Source: JBAXPV01 sp037132075
GTDB taxonomy: Bacteria > Bacteroidota > Bacteroidia > Bacteroidales > CAIXZF01
NCBI GenBank assembly: GCA_037132075.1
Contig: JBAXPV010000071.1
Coordinates: 1-9,257, forward strand
DNA: 9,257 bases
Direction of reading: 5' to 3'
The notes under the pieces were generated by a model. It was not told where the DNA came from and made no database searches. It worked only from the letters and a program-made list of their open reading frames with translations. The stretch's first letter is position 1. Each line of letters opens with the position of its first letter. The translations under genes and the position numbers were made by a program. Shown piece by piece: positions 1 to 6,365 of this stretch.

Positions 1-66
1 TTTAGACCTGAGTACATTAATGTCCATAACCGTTTTAATTTCTCTGATGCCAATTATATTAGCCAT
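1..66 (-). CDS. Unidentified protein, N-terminal 22 codons only
   Basis: An ATG at 66-64 opens a frame that stays open for 22 codons to the left edge of the window, reading MANIIGIREIKTVMDINVLR and onward. An AGGA sequence (77-74) lies 7 nt upstream, a suitable ribosome-binding spacing, and a TATCTTTG box lies further upstream. This supports a real gene start pointing left. The fragment is too short to assign to a family and shows no signal peptide or motif. It points the same way as queG and lies 135 bp downstream of it, so it could be cotranscribed with queG or have its own promoter. It could still be a chance open frame. Confidence 0.45.
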   Translation of the reverse strand, partial: MANIIGIREIKTVMDINVLRSK

Positions 67-115
67 TTTACATTCCTGTATTTTACTGCTGATTGCTAAT
101 GATCTATTCTGTTTC

Positions 116-149
116 ATTATCTTTGAGTTTAAGTTACCACAAAGATAAT
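116..149. repeat. Perfect 10-bp inverted repeat, 14-nt loop
   Basis: ATTATCTTTG at 116-125 is the exact reverse complement of CAAAGATAAT at 140-149. It lies between the queG stop and the left-edge gene. As a transcript hairpin it would be A/U-rich with only two G-C pairs and no following U-tract, so it is a poor intrinsic terminator for queG. The symmetry would also suit an operator for a dimeric regulator. Confidence 0.5.
140..147 (-). promoter_or_regulatory. Possible -7 box for the left-edge gene
   Basis: Read on the minus strand this is TATCTTTG, a full match to the Bacteroidota -7 consensus TAnnTTTG. It would start transcription about 65 nt upstream of the ATG at 66. No TTTG or TTG is present at the expected -33 distance, and the box forms one arm of an inverted repeat, so the match may be coincidental. 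Confidence 0.3.
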
Positions 150-180
150 ATATTTATTATGTTAGCACCATTACCCATTC

Positions 181-198
181 GGGGAGGGATGGGAGGGG
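181..198 (+). other. G-quadruplex-type tract just after queG
   Basis: The plus strand reads GGGGAGGGATGGGAGGGG: four runs of at least three G with loops of 1, 2 and 1 nt, which satisfies the usual intramolecular G-quadruplex pattern. It is also nearly a mirror repeat. It ends 3 bp short of the queG stop codon and lies on the template strand for queG transcription, so the transcript would carry the C-rich copy. CCCAT (174-178) and ATGGG (189-193) can additionally form a short hairpin. Whether it folds or ends transcription is inference. Confidence 0.55.
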
Positions 199-201
199 CA
201 A

Positions 202-1134
202 TCATCTCAAAAAAACAATATTTCGCCTCAATCGCTCATACCCAATCCGCTCAATCCCTGTATTCCGAAACAAGCTATCATAAGCTTCAAGGCTGATGTT
301 TTCCCATTCTTCAGCGCTCATCATTGCCAGGATTGGATTTGGATTCAGCCAGTTATCCAAAGGGCTTTTACTAAATTTGTTCCAGGGACAAACTTCCTGG
401 CAGATGTCACAACCAAAGATCCATGGGGCAGCTGCTTCCCGAAGATCCGCTGGTAAAGCTCCTTTGAATTCGGTGCTTAGGTAAGATAAGCATCTCGTGG
501 CATCCACTACCATCGGTGCTACAATGGCTTTGCTTGGGCAAAGGTCAATGCAACGGGTACATGTACCGCAGTTGGGTATCTCGTAGGGAATGTCATAAGT
601 CAGGTCCAGGTCACTGATGATTTCTCCAAGTAAGAACCAGGAACCCAGTTGCGAATTGATAAGATTTGCATTCTTTCCGATCCATCCCAGTCCTGAGCGC
701 TGTGCCCAGGCCCGCTCCAGCACGGGAGCCGAATCGGTGAAAACACGATAGTTTATTGGACCATGGATTTGCTCAATTTCTTGGCGAAGGATCTCCAGTT
801 TTTCTTTTATAACCGTATGATAATCAACTCCCAAGGCAAAACGTGCCACGCGATAATTTTCCCGGGGAATAAAGGATGAAGGGTGGGCATAATTGATCAT
901 CAGGCTTATCACCGATTTTGCACCATCTACCAGCAATCTCGGGTCGAGCCGCTTGTCGAAATTACGTTCCATATACGACATCTTCCCATGTTTCCCTGAC
1001 TTAAGCCAATGTTCGAGTCGGGGCGCTTCTTCTTCAAGGAACACTGCTTTGGAGATGCCACAGTGAGTAAACCCAATTTCCCTGGCTTTGTTTTTTATAA
1101 AGGTGGTAAGTTCTGATGGATCAGGCTTCGCCAC
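202..1134 (-). CDS. queG: Epoxyqueuosine reductase QueG
   Basis: QueG reduces epoxyqueuosine to queuosine at position 34 of tRNAs with GUN anticodons, the last step of queuosine synthesis, using a cobalamin and two [4Fe-4S] clusters in the cytoplasm. The sequence shows both cluster motifs: C189, C192, C195, C199-P in an NCGTCTRCIDLCP stretch, and C242, C245, C249-P in GCDICQEVCP, with a further conserved-type cysteine at C215. D134 in VFTDSAPVLERAW corresponds to the catalytic aspartate described for this family. At 310 aa it lacks the C-terminal HEAT-like extension of the longer E. coli type, as expected in Bacteroidota. The start is GTG (1134-1132); no ATG lies nearby in frame, and the next methionine is residue 52, inside the domain. 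It begins 5 bp after the ruvB stop and is probably cotranscribed with it. Confidence 0.95.
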   Translation of the reverse strand: MAKPDPSELTTFIKNKAREIGFTHCGISKAVFLEEEAPRLEHWLKSGKHGKMSYMERNFDKRLDPRLLVDGAKSVISLMINYAHPSSFIPRENYRVARFALGVDYHTVIKEKLEILRQEIEQIHGPINYRVFTDSAPVLERAWAQRSGLGWIGKNANLINSQLGSWFLLGEIISDLDLTYDIPYEIPNCGTCTRCIDLCPSKAIVAPMVVDATRCLSYLSTEFKGALPADLREAAAPWIFGCDICQEVCPWNKFSKSPLDNWLNPNPILAMMSAEEWENISLEAYDSLFRNTGIERIGYERLRRNIVFLR

Positions 1135-1139
1135 GGCTT

Positions 1140-2171
1140 TTATTCTTCGAAGAGGTTAGGCTGTGAATTTGGCTTGTATTTTCCAAGGTGTCGGTAAGCA
1201 AGTTCCGTGACTTCGCGACCACGGGGTGTTCGCATTAAATAACCTTCCTGGATGAGAAAAGGCTCATAGACCTCTTCAATCGTGCCGGCGTCTTCACCAA
1301 CAGCAGTCGAGATTGTTCCGATACCTACCGGGCCTCCTTTGAATTTGTCAATGATTGTAGCCAGGATTTTATTATCCATTTCATCAAGCCCGTTGATGTC
1401 GACATTCAATGCATTCAGCGCATATTTGGCAATCTTCATGTCGATTACCCCTGTTCCTTTGATTTGGGCAAAGTCACGAACCCTGCGTAACAACAGATTC
1501 GCAATTCGTGGTGTACCTCTGCTACGACGGGCGATTTCCCCCGCAGCGTCATGTTCAATTTTTACATGTAAAATTGAAGAAGAACGCTTGATGATATGTT
1601 CCAGAATGTCAGCGGTATAGTAATTTAAACGCGAATTAATGCCAAATCTTGAACGCAGGGGTGCTGTCAGTAATCCTGATCGTGTTGTGGCTCCGATGAG
1701 GGTAAAGGGATTCAGCTTGATCTGGACAGAACGGGCATTCGGACCTGTTTCTATCATGATGTCGATACGGTAATCTTCCATGGCCGAATAAAGATATTCT
1801 TCGACAACCGGGGATAAGCGATGGATCTCATCAATAAATAAAACATCGTTAGGACCAAGTCCTGTAAGCAAGCCAGCCAGTTCTCCCGGTTTGTCAATTA
1901 CGGGTCCAGAGGTAGTTGTGATATTAACCCCCAATTCAGAAGCAATAATATAGGACAAGGTCGTCTTGCCCAAGCCAGGTGGGCCATGCAATAGCACATG
2001 ATCGAGGGCTTCTTCACGGAGCTTGGCTGCCTGGACAAAGATTTTCAGGTTTTCAAGTACTGCCTCCTGTCCCATGAAACTCCCAAAATCAGGGGGCCTC
2101 AGGGCTTTTTCAACTTCCCTTTCAGCAGGCGAAAGTTTTTGTGTTCCGGGATCAAGATTCGGGTTTGCCAT
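1140..2171 (-). CDS. ruvB: Holliday junction branch-migration ATPase RuvB
   Basis: RuvB is the hexameric AAA+ motor that, with RuvA, drives branch migration of Holliday junctions during recombinational repair. The 343-aa length is normal for the family. Visible features in order are Walker A GPPGLGKTTL at 63-72, Walker B DEIHRL at 114-119, sensor 1 GATTR at 160-164, a PLRSRFG segment at 171-177 with the arginine-finger arginines, the sensor 2 region RSRGTPRIANLLLRRVRDFA at 216-235, and the winged-helix DNA-binding domain from about 280 (GPVGIGTISTAVGED through TPRGREVT). The ATG at 2171-2169 has no Shine-Dalgarno sequence, which is common in this phylum. ruvA and ruvC are not in the window. 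The gene is divergent from the stress-protein cluster across a 200-bp spacer and lies directly upstream of queG. Confidence 0.97.
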   Translation of the reverse strand: MANPNLDPGTQKLSPAEREVEKALRPPDFGSFMGQEAVLENLKIFVQAAKLREEALDHVLLHGPPGLGKTTLSYIIASELGVNITTTSGPVIDKPGELAGLLTGLGPNDVLFIDEIHRLSPVVEEYLYSAMEDYRIDIMIETGPNARSVQIKLNPFTLIGATTRSGLLTAPLRSRFGINSRLNYYTADILEHIIKRSSSILHVKIEHDAAGEIARRSRGTPRIANLLLRRVRDFAQIKGTGVIDMKIAKYALNALNVDINGLDEMDNKILATIIDKFKGGPVGIGTISTAVGEDAGTIEEVYEPFLIQEGYLMRTPRGREVTELAYRHLGKYKPNSQPNLFEE

Positions 2172-2294
2172 AGTTTATTTGCTGCCTTCAAATATCCACA
2201 TTTTTAAGCAACTGAAAGCATCTTTTTGATGTCTTATTAAAAAAGTCCGGAATCATGATAGAATTAAGGATGCCCCGAAAAATGTAAGTCAGGA

Positions 2295-2326
2295 TTTGCA
2301 TGCGGTCAATATTATTCATATATTAG
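2295..2326 (+). promoter_or_regulatory. Candidate promoter of the stress-protein cluster
   Basis: TTTG at 2295-2298 (-33 type), a 20-bp spacer, and TATATTAG at 2319-2326 (seven of eight positions fit the -7 consensus TAnnTTTG) match the Bacteroidota housekeeping promoter layout. Transcription would start near 2333, giving an A-rich leader of about 40 nt without a Shine-Dalgarno sequence before the ATG at 2372. The rest of the 200-bp divergent spacer shows no clear ruvB promoter. Confidence 0.55.
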
Positions 2327-2335
2327 CATGCGATC
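2298..2335. repeat. Two GCATGCGRTC direct repeats over the promoter
   Basis: GCATGCGGTC at 2298-2307 and GCATGCGATC at 2326-2335 agree at 9 of 10 positions and start 28 bp apart. Each contains the palindrome GCATGC. The first overlaps the last base of the -33 box and the second overlaps the last base of the -7 box, which is where a repressor site would be expected. The palindromic cores can also pair with each other as a 6-bp stem with a 22-nt loop. The regulator is unknown. Confidence 0.45.
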
Positions 2336-2371
2336 TACAAAAAAACTAATTAAACTCAAAAACTAAGCGCC

Positions 2372-3223
2372 ATGAACACAATTATCTCAGCTATTGACTT
2401 CTCAAAGAGCTCACTCCATGCACTGGAATATGCTATAAACCTTGCCAATAAAGTGGAATCTGATATTATTATGACATGGGTAGATACTACTTCAAACGTC
2501 GATTCTGATATTTCTGCCATGCAGCGGGAACAACGACATGAAATTAAAGAGCAGTTCGATGAATTAATTGAAATATATCAACCCAAGCTTCTCAATGGCA
2601 AACTTAGTTACAAGCTTCGCAAAGGGAAGATATTCCAGGAAATTGCCAACCAGGCAAAATATGAGGATGCCGGCCTGGTGGTTGCAGGATCTCATGGAAT
2701 CTCAGGTTATGAGAAATACTGGATCGGAAGTAATGCTTATCGAATTGTAAGTTATTCTCCATGCCCGGTAATTACTGTTCGGTTGAATTATAATTTCAAA
2801 AAAGAAATCAAAACGATCATCCTTCCAATCGATAGTACACTTGAGACACGCCAGAAAGTTCCTCAGGTTGCCAACCTCGCCCGTTTTTATGACAGTGAGA
2901 TCCATATCTTGGCAGTGTATACCTCTTCTATCAAAACGATCATGAGCAAAGTTGATCAATATGCAGAACAGGCCGCAAAATTTATTCATCAATCTGGCGT
3001 TAAATTCCAGGTCGAAACCTTGAAAGTAAATAACCTGACAACAGAAGTGATAAAATATGCTGAAAAAGTTGATGCTGACCTGATCTCAATCATGACCGAA
3101 CAGGAGACTTCTGCTTCAAATATCCTTCTTGGACCTTATGCCCAACAGATGGTGAACAACTCGCCCATCCCTGTGTTAACTGTTCAGGCTGAAGAGATCA
3201 TGAAAATTCATACCGGGAATTAG
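2372..3223 (+). CDS. Universal stress protein, tandem UspA domains
   Basis: This is a cytoplasmic stress-response protein of the UspA superfamily, with two domains of about 140 aa. Domain 1 (about 1-140) starts with the strand TIISAIDFS, in which D9 is the usual adenine-contacting aspartate. It carries the complete ATP-binding motif G-x2-G-x9-G-S as G106, G109, G119 and S120 (GSHGISGYEKYWIGSN), ending in CPVITV. Domain 2 (about 145-273) keeps the first aspartate (D153 in LPIDST), but its motif is degenerate: M241, Q244, G254 and P255 stand where G, G, G and S are expected. Domain 1 therefore probably binds ATP and domain 2 probably does not. It is the first gene after the candidate promoter and is followed 23 bp later by the SPOR-like gene. 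It is paralogous to the protein encoded at 3708-4559, with the same length and motif positions. Substrate and physiological trigger cannot be read from the sequence. Confidence 0.9.
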   Translation: MNTIISAIDFSKSSLHALEYAINLANKVESDIIMTWVDTTSNVDSDISAMQREQRHEIKEQFDELIEIYQPKLLNGKLSYKLRKGKIFQEIANQAKYEDAGLVVAGSHGISGYEKYWIGSNAYRIVSYSPCPVITVRLNYNFKKEIKTIILPIDSTLETRQKVPQVANLARFYDSEIHILAVYTSSIKTIMSKVDQYAEQAAKFIHQSGVKFQVETLKVNNLTTEVIKYAEKVDADLISIMTEQETSASNILLGPYAQQMVNNSPIPVLTVQAEEIMKIHTGN

Positions 3224-3246
3224 TATTATCTAATCTTATAATATCT

Positions 3247-3672
3247 ATGTGCACAAAATTGCCTTCCGTTGTTTCATCCTTTTTATTGATACTTCTTGGA
3301 CTTATACCCTTTTTAGGCTTTTCACAGCCGGGCAAGCTTACTATTTTTCAGGATAATAGAGTAAATGAATTGATTGAAAAGCACATTGCCCTCAATAAGC
3401 GCCAGGAAGGCGTTATTGATGGTTACAGGATCCAGATATTTTTTGATTCGGGGGCCGAGTCGAAAAAACGAGCCATGGAAACCAAGAAAGATTTCCAGGA
3501 TAAATATACAGACATCCCTTCATATTTGTCATTTTCAGAGCCTTTCTTTAAAATCAGGGTTGGCGATTTCCGCCGAAAAGTTGAAGCAGACGGCCTATTA
3601 CATAAAATCAACCTTATTTATCCCAATGCTTACATTGTAAGAGATAAAATTAGTTATCCCAAGATCAATTAA
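3247..3672 (+). CDS. Small exported SPOR-like protein
   Basis: The 141-aa product begins with a hydrophobic signal segment (about residues 8-25, FLLILLGLIPFLGFS) and a likely signal peptidase I cleavage near residue 26. No lipobox cysteine is present. Residues about 59-134 resemble a SPOR domain: YRIQIFF opening strand, a helix rich in charged residues (SKKRAMETKKDFQDKY), then FFKIRVGDFRRKVEADGLLHKI and a final strand AYIVRD. SPOR domains typically bind peptidoglycan strands stripped of stem peptides. Here that ligand is inferred from the fold, not shown. The protein would be periplasmic. It lies 23 bp after the first stress-protein gene and 35 bp before the second, on the same strand. No Shine-Dalgarno sequence precedes the ATG. 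Confidence 0.75.
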   Translation: MCTKLPSVVSSFLLILLGLIPFLGFSQPGKLTIFQDNRVNELIEKHIALNKRQEGVIDGYRIQIFFDSGAESKKRAMETKKDFQDKYTDIPSYLSFSEPFFKIRVGDFRRKVEADGLLHKINLIYPNAYIVRDKISYPKIN

Positions 3673-3677
3673 ATTTT

Positions 3678-3685
3678 TATATTTG
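3678..3685 (+). promoter_or_regulatory. Possible internal -7 box before second Usp gene
   Basis: TATATTTG fully matches the Bacteroidota -7 consensus TAnnTTTG and lies in the 35-bp gap before the ATG at 3708, implying a leader of about 16 nt. No TTTG or TTG stands at the matching -33 distance, so it may be weak, regulated or a chance match in an AT-rich spacer. Confidence 0.35.
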
Positions 3686-3707
3686 AACCAGATTTAAAGA
3701 TTTTTCT

Positions 3708-4559
3708 ATGAGACCAATTATCGTCCCTATCGATTTTTCAGATTGTTCCATTAATGCTTTGTTGCATGCTTTGTCCATCGCAAAGCATTCTGAACTTGAC
3801 ATTGTAATGGTTTGGGTAAAAAAACCTGAGGAAAACCAGGTAGCCTTTATTGAATCTGCTGGAGATCCTATTACAGCAGTTGAAACTGAATTCAAAAAAC
3901 TCATTGCCAAGTATCAACCTGATTTACCTGCGAGTAAACTTGAGTATAAAATCAGGACTGGTAAAATAAACAAAGAAATCATTCAGGAAGCATATGATAG
4001 CGCTGCCTTTTTAATCGTGGTAGGTACTCACGGAATCTCTGGATTTGAGGAGTTCTGGATTGGAAGTAATGCGCAAAAATTGGTTTCTGAAGCGCCTTGC
4101 CCTATCATCACCATTCGTGGTGGTATTAACATTGGCAAAGAACTTAAACGCATTGTTATGCCCATCGATGCAACCATTGAAACGAGACAAAAAGTCCCTT
4201 TCACATCATTAATTGCAAAATTGTTCCAGGCTGAAGTTCATATCCTCTTGCTATATACCTCCAAAGTTCAGGCAGAGCGCCGTCAGGTCGATGAATACGC
4301 CGAACAGGCCGCTAAGTACCTTCATGAAAACAAAATAAAATTTGTCATTGAAACTGTTGAAGTGAAAGACCTGGTGGATGAAGTACTTGCTTATGCCAAA
4401 CAAATCGACGCAGGTTTGATTGCTACGATGTCAGAGATGTTGAAAACTACAAAAAATCTGTGGCTCGGTTCGTATGCCCACCAAATGGTCAACCACAGCC
4501 CGATACCTGTCCTAACTATCCACATTAAAGACTTAATGAGGGTTTCTACCGGGGGCTAA
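3708..4559 (+). CDS. Universal stress protein, tandem UspA domains (paralogue)
   Basis: This second 283-aa UspA-superfamily protein is built like the one at 2372-3223. Domain 1 has D9 in IVPIDFS and the full nucleotide motif G106, G109, G119, S120 (GTHGISGFEEFWIGSN), at exactly the same residue numbers as its paralogue. Domain 2 keeps D153 (MPIDAT) and the final G254-S255, but has M241 and M244 in place of the first two glycines, so it is only partly degenerate. By hand count, residues 141-200 are identical at 30 of 60 positions to the paralogue. Shared blocks include ETRQKVP, EYAEQAAK-like and HSPIPVLT-like stretches. It was probably made by duplication, is cotranscribed with the two upstream genes or driven from the internal -7 box, and ends 13 bp from the convergent dnaX. 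A heteromer with the first paralogue is possible but untested. Confidence 0.9.
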   Translation: MRPIIVPIDFSDCSINALLHALSIAKHSELDIVMVWVKKPEENQVAFIESAGDPITAVETEFKKLIAKYQPDLPASKLEYKIRTGKINKEIIQEAYDSAAFLIVVGTHGISGFEEFWIGSNAQKLVSEAPCPIITIRGGINIGKELKRIVMPIDATIETRQKVPFTSLIAKLFQAEVHILLLYTSKVQAERRQVDEYAEQAAKYLHENKIKFVIETVEVKDLVDEVLAYAKQIDAGLIATMSEMLKTTKNLWLGSYAHQMVNHSPIPVLTIHIKDLMRVSTGG

Positions 4560-4572
4560 GCTTCAAAACAAA

Positions 4573-6351
4573 CTACAATTCTAGTTCAAGATCTAACTGA
4601 TCTTTTAGCGTAAGTATGGCCGGATTCACCGCTGCCATTCTTTTGAATTTGTCAATAGCAGTATATGGCCGGTTGTCCTTTGAAATAGCAGTTATACTGA
4701 ATTCAATGTCAATGAAATAGTTGTTTAACTCTTTCCTGAAATATGGCAGGATGTCTTTCTTCTTGTCGTTAAGGTCATTTTCCTGAAGTTTGTTGTCGAC
4801 CTCAAATCCTATGATGAAATCACTCTTTTTTAACGGCTTTCTTTTCATCAAAGTCGTATAAAGACTTGATGCCTTTTGTTGGAATGTCTCTGCAAACTTC
4901 ATCCAGATTTCCTGAAGCCGTGCCTCTTCAAACTTATCTGCCGGCGCATCATCGGGGATCTTCCCTTCCTCATCCTCGAGGTTCTTTTTCTCAATCTCTG
5001 AAGCAATCCCTTTGAGCGACAGGCTTCCTTTTCCATAGTTGGGAAGCTGAGGTTTTTGTTTCAATACAAATCCCTGTGCCACAGCAGTATCTGTTTCTGT
5101 AGGAATAGGCTCTGGTGTAATCGGAGCAATCTCTGGTTCAGCAGGAGTAACTTCTTTGCTTGGAGTTTCTTTTTTTATCGGGATTGGGACAGAAGGGCTT
5201 ATTGAAACAGTGTTGTGTGTCTTCCTTTCAACTTGAGTAGCGTTTCCGGAAATCGAATTCAAATTTATGGCACAAAGCTGCGTCAGTAGTATTTCAATAT
5301 GAAGCCTTTTGTTGTTCGCATTTTTATAGCTCAGGTCGTACTGGTTACATCTATCCATGCTTTGCAGCAGGAAATTTGCCTGGCAGGTCTTTGCCTGATT
5401 CAGGTAACGGTTTTTAAGGCTGTCACCCACATCAAGCAAACGAATAGTCTCAGGGTTCTGACAAACAAGGAGATTCCTCAAATGACCGGCAAGCCCGCCC
5501 AGGAAATGCTGCCCTTCAAAACCACTTTCTATGACATCTGAAAACAACAAAAGACTTGATGGGATATCGTTTTTAATAAAATGCTCTGTTGCCCTAAAGA
5601 AATAATCATAATCAAGAACATTCAGGTTTTCAATGACTTTCTGGTACGAAATAACGTTTCCAGAGAAGTTTGCCATCTGGTCAAAGATTGACAGCGCATC
5701 TCGCATCGACCCATCTGCCTTTTGGGCAATGATGTGCAAAGCATCCTCTTCTATTTGAATCTCTTGTGAGGTGGCAACGAGTTTGAGCTGAAGGATGATG
5801 TCGTCAATGGAGATACGTTTGAAGTCGAAAATCTGGCAACGAGAGAGAATCGTTGGGATGACCTTTTGTTTCTCTGTCGTTGCCAGGATAAATTTCGCAT
5901 ATGCAGGTGGTTCTTCCAGCGTTTTCAAAAAAGCATTAAAAGCCTGGGTCGATAGCATATGAACTTCATCGATGATATAGACCTTGTATTTCCCGGTTTG
6001 CGGGGGAATTCTGACCTGGTCGATCAGGCTCCTGATATCATCAACAGAGTTATTAGACGCAGCATCCAATTCATAAATATTGAATGAGGCAGAGGTGTTG
6101 AAATTCAGGCAAGATTCGCAGTTGTTACAAGGCTCAATCGTATCAGTGATATTCTGACAATTGATTGTTTTTGCCAGGATACGGGCACAAGTAGTCTTCC
6201 CGACACCCCTTGGGCCACAGAATAAGAATGCCTGGGCCAGCTGATTCTGTTTTATGGCATTACGTAAGGTTCTTGTAATGGCATCCTGGCCAATTACACT
6301 CTCAAAAGCTCCCGGCCTGAACTTCCTGGCTGAAACAACAAAACTCTCCAT
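4573..6351 (-). CDS. dnaX: DNA polymerase III subunit gamma/tau
   Basis: DnaX is the ATPase motor of the clamp loader that puts the sliding clamp on DNA during replication. Visible features are Walker A GPRGVGKTT at 46-54, a four-cysteine zinc module C65, C75, C78, C81, Walker B DEVH at 128-131, sensor 1 LATTE at 156-160, the SRC arginine finger at R171, and sensor 2 GSMRDAL at 214-220. The clamp-loader collar domain runs to about 365, a proline-rich linker covers about 388-420, and a C-terminal domain extends from about 475 to 592. Length 592 is normal for the phylum. The ATG is preceded by AAGGGGA (6361-6355), one of the better ribosome-binding sites in the window. It is last in an apparent operon, 14 bp after the M16 fusion gene. 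Two slippery sequences (5176-5170 and 4831-4825) could yield shorter products. Confidence 0.96.
   Translation of the reverse strand: MESFVVSARKFRPGAFESVIGQDAITRTLRNAIKQNQLAQAFLFCGPRGVGKTTCARILAKTINCQNITDTIEPCNNCESCLNFNTSASFNIYELDAASNNSVDDIRSLIDQVRIPPQTGKYKVYIIDEVHMLSTQAFNAFLKTLEEPPAYAKFILATTEKQKVIPTILSRCQIFDFKRISIDDIILQLKLVATSQEIQIEEDALHIIAQKADGSMRDALSIFDQMANFSGNVISYQKVIENLNVLDYDYFFRATEHFIKNDIPSSLLLFSDVIESGFEGQHFLGGLAGHLRNLLVCQNPETIRLLDVGDSLKNRYLNQAKTCQANFLLQSMDRCNQYDLSYKNANNKRLHIEILLTQLCAINLNSISGNATQVERKTHNTVSISPSVPIPIKKETPSKEVTPAEPEIAPITPEPIPTETDTAVAQGFVLKQKPQLPNYGKGSLSLKGIASEIEKKNLEDEEGKIPDDAPADKFEEARLQEIWMKFAETFQQKASSLYTTLMKRKPLKKSDFIIGFEVDNKLQENDLNDKKKDILPYFRKELNNYFIDIEFSITAISKDNRPYTAIDKFKRMAAVNPAILTLKDQLDLELEL
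4588..4606 (+). terminator. Weak hairpin possibly ending the Usp transcript
   Basis: AAGATC (4588-4593), a 5-nt loop, GATCTT (4599-4604) and two further T form a 6-bp hairpin with a short T-run in the direction of the stress-protein cluster. It lies inside the 3' end of the opposing dnaX gene. The stem is short and A/T-rich, so it is only a tentative terminator. The 13-bp convergent gap itself (4560-4572) contains none. Confidence 0.22.
4820..4831 (-). other. E. coli-type slippery heptamer in dnaX 3' region
   Basis: AAAAAAGAGTGA is read in frame as TTA AAA AAG AGT GAT (L507-K508-K509-S510-D511). A -1 slip on A AAA AAG adds one glutamate codon (GAG) and then TGA, giving 510 aa. From memory, the same 12 nt form the core of the E. 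coli dnaX frameshift site. Here it lies inside the C-terminal domain rather than the linker, and no stimulatory elements are obvious. Confidence 0.3.
5138..5176 (-). other. Candidate -1 frameshift site in the dnaX linker
   Basis: The coding strand has seven A (5176-5170) read as ATA AAA AAA GAA, in the phase of an A AAA AAA slippery heptamer at I392-K393-K394. Slipping back by one gives ten new codons and a TGA at 5140-5138, for a product of 404 aa that contains the complete ATPase and collar domains, as E. coli gamma does. No clear downstream stem-loop or upstream Shine-Dalgarno-like stimulator is visible. Confidence 0.35.
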
Positions 6352-6365
6352 AAATCCCCTTCAAT

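Noticed and set aside
1282..1620. 112-codon plus-strand open frame opposite ruvB
   Set aside because: It lies wholly antisense to a certain ruvB, has no recognisable domain, and its composition follows from the ruvB codons.
2189..2196. GATATTTG on the minus strand as a ruvB -7 box
   Set aside because: One mismatch to TAnnTTTG, no -33 element at a suitable distance, and a leader of only about 11 nt.
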